A stretch of 9,022 nt of DNA, from contig CAWULT010000163.1 in NCBI GenBank assembly GCA_963923455.1, positions 1 through 9,022 of the forward strand. Direction: 5' to 3'. The number at the start of each line of letters is the position of its first letter. The stretch's first letter is position 1. Both the position numbers and the translations under genes were made by a program. Source of the stretch: CAWULT01 sp963923455 (lineage in GTDB: Bacteria; Acidobacteriota; Vicinamibacteria; Vicinamibacterales; UBA2999). This document shows positions 6,876-9,022 of the stretch, piece after piece. The notes under the pieces are model-generated. The model was not told where the DNA came from, searched no databases, and was given only the letters and a program-made list of their open reading frames with translations.

Positions 6876-7591
6876 CCGCGCTTGCGCTGTCGGCCTTCGG
6901 CGCCGCGCTGCTTGGCAGCGCGCACTGCGCCGCGATGTGCGGCGCCATGGCCTGCGCGTCGGCCGACGTCTCCGCCGCGCCGTTCGCCCGCCTGCGGGCG
7001 AGCGCCGCGTATCATGTCGCCCGCATGGCCGCGTATGTCGCGCTCGGCGCGCTGGCCGGGGGCCTCGGCGCCGGCGTCGACTCGGCCGTGACCGTGCGCG
7101 GCGTGGTCCGCCCGGCGGCGCTCGTCGCCGGCGCGTTCCTCGTCGTCTGGGGCATCTCCCGGATCCTCGGCTTCTACGGCGTGCGCCTGCCCAGCCTGCC
7201 GGCGGCGGGAGTCGCCCGCCGGATCGTCTCGCCGATGCTCCGCGGCGTCGCGCACCGGCGGCCCCTCGTCCGCGCTCTGCTCCTGGGCGCCGTGGCGCCG
7301 TTGCTGCCGTGCGGCTGGCTTTACGCGTTCGTCGCCTCCGCGGCTTCGACCGGCTCGGCCGCTGATGGCGCCGTCGTGATGGCCGCGTTCTGGGCCGGCA
7401 CCGTGCCCGCGCTCGCGGTCGTGACGCTCGGGCTGCACCGCATGCTCGGACCCGCGCGCCGCTACCTGCCCATCGCGACCGCCGTCGCCCTGATTGCCAT
7501 CGGGTCGATGACCGTGGCGCGCGCCCTGCAGGCGACGCCGCCCGCCGTCCACTCCCGCCACACCGTCATCAGTGACTCGCCCCGCGACTGA
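6872..7591 (+). CDS. SafE/UreH-like (sulfite exporter TauE-type) membrane protein of the cbb3 cluster
   Basis: A 239-residue, Ala-rich protein with about six membrane helices. Family marks are GSAHCAAMCG at the N-terminus (His18, Cys19, Met22, Cys23), YHVARM at 47-52 where the family has Tyr-x-x-Gly-Arg, and LLPCGWLY at 144-151 with Cys147. The family is annotated as sulfite exporter or cytochrome-biogenesis-like, but the paired Cys and Met residues in membrane positions suit Cu(I) or thiol handling. Relatives often sit in cco clusters next to ccoI, and here the gene lies between ccoH and ccoI. A role in copper handling is therefore inferred; the substrate is unknown. The GTG start overlaps the ccoH stop codon by 4 bases (GTGA), with GGTGGA 9 bases upstream. 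The Arg/His-containing C-terminal tail (221-239) overlaps the start of ccoI. Confidence 0.85.
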   Translation: MTALALSAFGAALLGSAHCAAMCGAMACASADVSAAPFARLRASAAYHVARMAAYVALGALAGGLGAGVDSAVTVRGVVRPAALVAGAFLVVWGISRILGFYGVRLPSLPAAGVARRIVSPMLRGVAHRRPLVRALLLGAVAPLLPCGWLYAFVASAASTGSAADGAVVMAAFWAGTVPALAVVTLGLHRMLGPARRYLPIATAVALIAIGSMTVARALQATPPAVHSRHTVISDSPRD

Positions 7592-9022
7592 GCGCGTGCC
7601 CCCCTCGGCACGCGCCGGAGGCGCGTGCGCCCACTGCGGCCTCCCGGTGCCCGACAGCCGCCGGTCCGGCGACGAGGACGGCCGGTTCTGCTGCGCCGGC
7701 TGCGAGACCGCCTACGCGATCATCCACGAGCACGGCCTCGACGACTACTACGCGTTCGCCGAGCGCCGCGGCGACCGGGTCCGCGCGAGCGGGCGCGGGT
7801 TCGAGGAGTTCGACCACGCCACCTTCACCTCGCTGTACGTGCGCGACCGTGGCGACGGCCTCGCGGAAGTCGAGCTCTACCTCGAGAACGTGCACTGTGC
7901 CTCTTGCGTCTGGCTGGTGGAGCGCGTGTCGCTGGTGATTCCCGGCGTCACGAGCGCCGAGCTCGACGTGGCGCGCGCGCGGGCGCGGATCGTGTGGGAC
8001 CGCACGAAGACGCCGCTCTCGGAAGTCGCGCGATTCCTCGACTCGCTCGGGTACGTCCCGCATCCGTTCCGCGGCGCGCGCGCCGAGCGGGAACGGCGCG
8101 CCGAGGACCGGGCCGCCCTCGTGCGCATCGGCGTCGCGGGCGCGATCTCCGGCAACGTCATGATGATCGCGCTCGCGATCTACGCCGGATGGTTCGGCGG
8201 CATCGACCACGCCTTCGAGCGCTACTTCCGCTGGTGGAGCTTCGCGCTCACGACGCCGTCGATCCTCTGGCCCGGCCGTGTCTTCTTCAAGAGCGCGTGG
8301 GGCGCCCTGCGCAACAGGGCGCTCCATATGGATGTCCCGATCGCGCTCGCGCTCGGCATTGGCTGGCTGCACGGGGCGATCAACACGATCCGCGACAGCG
8401 GGCCAATCTACTTCGACGGCGTCGCGACGCTGATCTTCCTCCTGCTCGTCGGCCGGTTCCTGCAACAGCGCGCGCAGCGCGCGGCCGTCGACGCCGCGGA
8501 ACTGCTCAGTTCACTCGCGCCGGCCACGGCCCGCGTGGCCGATGGCGACGCCGTCCGGGAAGTCCCCGCCGAGGCCGTGCTCCCGGGCTGGGTGCTCGAT
8601 GTGCGCGCCGGCGACACCATCGCGGCCGACGGCGTCGTCGTGAGCGGCATCAGTGCCGTGGACCTCTCGCTGCTCACCGGCGAGAGCGTGCCGAAGCACG
8701 TCGAACCCGGCGCGGTCGTGTACGCGGGTACCGTGAATGCGAGCGCGCCGCTGCGGGTCCGCGTGACCGAGACCGCCGAATCGAGCCGCCTGGGCCAGCT
8801 GCTGCACGAGGTCGAGGAGAGCGCGCGCCGCCGATCGCCCGTGGTGCGGCTGGCCGACCGGCTCGCCGGCAAGTTCATCGCCGTCGTCCTCGTGCTCGCC
8901 GCCGTCACGGTGGGCATCTGGATCGTGCGCGACCCGTCGAAGGCGATGGACAACGCGATCGCCATGCTCGTGGTCACCTGCCCGTGCGCGCTCGCGCTGG
9001 CGACGCCGCTCGCGGTGACCGG
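7572..9022 (+). CDS. ccoI: Cu-exporting P1B-1 ATPase CcoI/FixI (3' end cut off by window edge)
   Basis: An open frame runs to the right edge, with 483 residues visible. CcoI pumps Cu(I) across the membrane for the CuB site and is required for cbb3 assembly. In order: an N-terminal four-Cys-type segment with CAHC (19-22) and CCAGC (40-44), like the domain often found at the front of CcoI; an HMA domain with HCASC (Cys109, Cys112); membrane helices from about 184, 221, 253 and 282; actuator motif TGES at 369-372; a helix from about 435; and the copper motif CPC at 470-472. The catalytic DKTGT and later motifs lie beyond the window. The start is uncertain. GTG 7572 would overlap the previous gene by 20 bases; GTG 7596, also in frame, begins 4 bases after its stop codon. 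Neither has a good Shine-Dalgarno site, and both keep all domains. Confidence 0.93.
   Translation, partial: MTRPATERVPPSARAGGACAHCGLPVPDSRRSGDEDGRFCCAGCETAYAIIHEHGLDDYYAFAERRGDRVRASGRGFEEFDHATFTSLYVRDRGDGLAEVELYLENVHCASCVWLVERVSLVIPGVTSAELDVARARARIVWDRTKTPLSEVARFLDSLGYVPHPFRGARAERERRAEDRAALVRIGVAGAISGNVMMIALAIYAGWFGGIDHAFERYFRWWSFALTTPSILWPGRVFFKSAWGALRNRALHMDVPIALALGIGWLHGAINTIRDSGPIYFDGVATLIFLLLVGRFLQQRAQRAAVDAAELLSSLAPATARVADGDAVREVPAEAVLPGWVLDVRAGDTIAADGVVVSGISAVDLSLLTGESVPKHVEPGAVVYAGTVNASAPLRVRVTETAESSRLGQLLHEVEESARRRSPVVRLADRLAGKFIAVVLVLAAVTVGIWIVRDPSKAMDNAIAMLVVTCPCALALATPLAVT

Noticed and set aside
186..8964. Scattered GCGATCGC octamers (near 186, 2348 and 8956), like the cyanobacterial HIP1 repeat
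   Set aside because: All lie in codons for Ala-Ile-Ala in GC-rich membrane proteins, and the number is low enough to be explained by codon use.

Overview
The window is GC-rich (roughly two thirds G+C by eye), and every gene I can support lies on the + strand. Most of it is one tightly packed cluster for a cbb3-type (C-family haem-copper) cytochrome c oxidase together with its copper-delivery and assembly genes. A separate P1B metal ATPase precedes it. High GC, GTG/TTG starts, a fused CcoN-CcoO and a one-haem CcoP suggest a non-proteobacterial Gram-negative-type aerobe or microaerobe. Gemmatimonadota is my best guess, but it is an inference from gene style and not a sequence match.

Layout: (i) 1-1795, the 3' part of a P1B-type metal ATPase with the unusual membrane motif TPCP; its reading frame runs off the left edge. 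(ii) 1796-1952, a 157-base intergenic region, the only real gap. It has two inverted repeats and probably holds the oxidase promoter, though I cannot place the -35/-10 boxes. (iii) 1953-4157 ccoNO (fused catalytic subunit and monohaem cytochrome c subunit), 4158-4361 ccoQ, 4358-4972 ccoP (single haem). (iv) 4978-6390 ccoG, 6387-6875 ccoH, 6872-7591 a SafE/UreH-like membrane protein, and 7572-9022 the 5' part of ccoI, cut by the right edge.

From ccoNO to ccoI the genes abut, overlap by 4 to 20 bases, or are 5 bases apart, so they are almost certainly co-transcribed and translationally coupled. In the working model, CcoP and the CcoO part of CcoNO carry electrons from soluble cytochrome c to the haem b/b3-CuB site in the CcoN part, where O2 is reduced. 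CcoQ is a small stabilising subunit. CcoG (a cupric reductase in studied species), CcoI (a Cu-exporting P1B-1 ATPase), CcoH (an assembly factor) and perhaps the SafE-like protein supply and insert CuB. No ccoS, ccoA, regulator gene, RNA gene, mobile element or CRISPR array is visible. No clear FNR box was found.

The main oddities are the CcoN-CcoO fusion, the loss of the second haem domain from CcoP, the TPCP ATPase with no visible hemerythrin tail, and repeated short palindromes around the start of the oxidase operon. I see no wholly new system. The window is best read as a compact, architecturally reduced variant of a known one.
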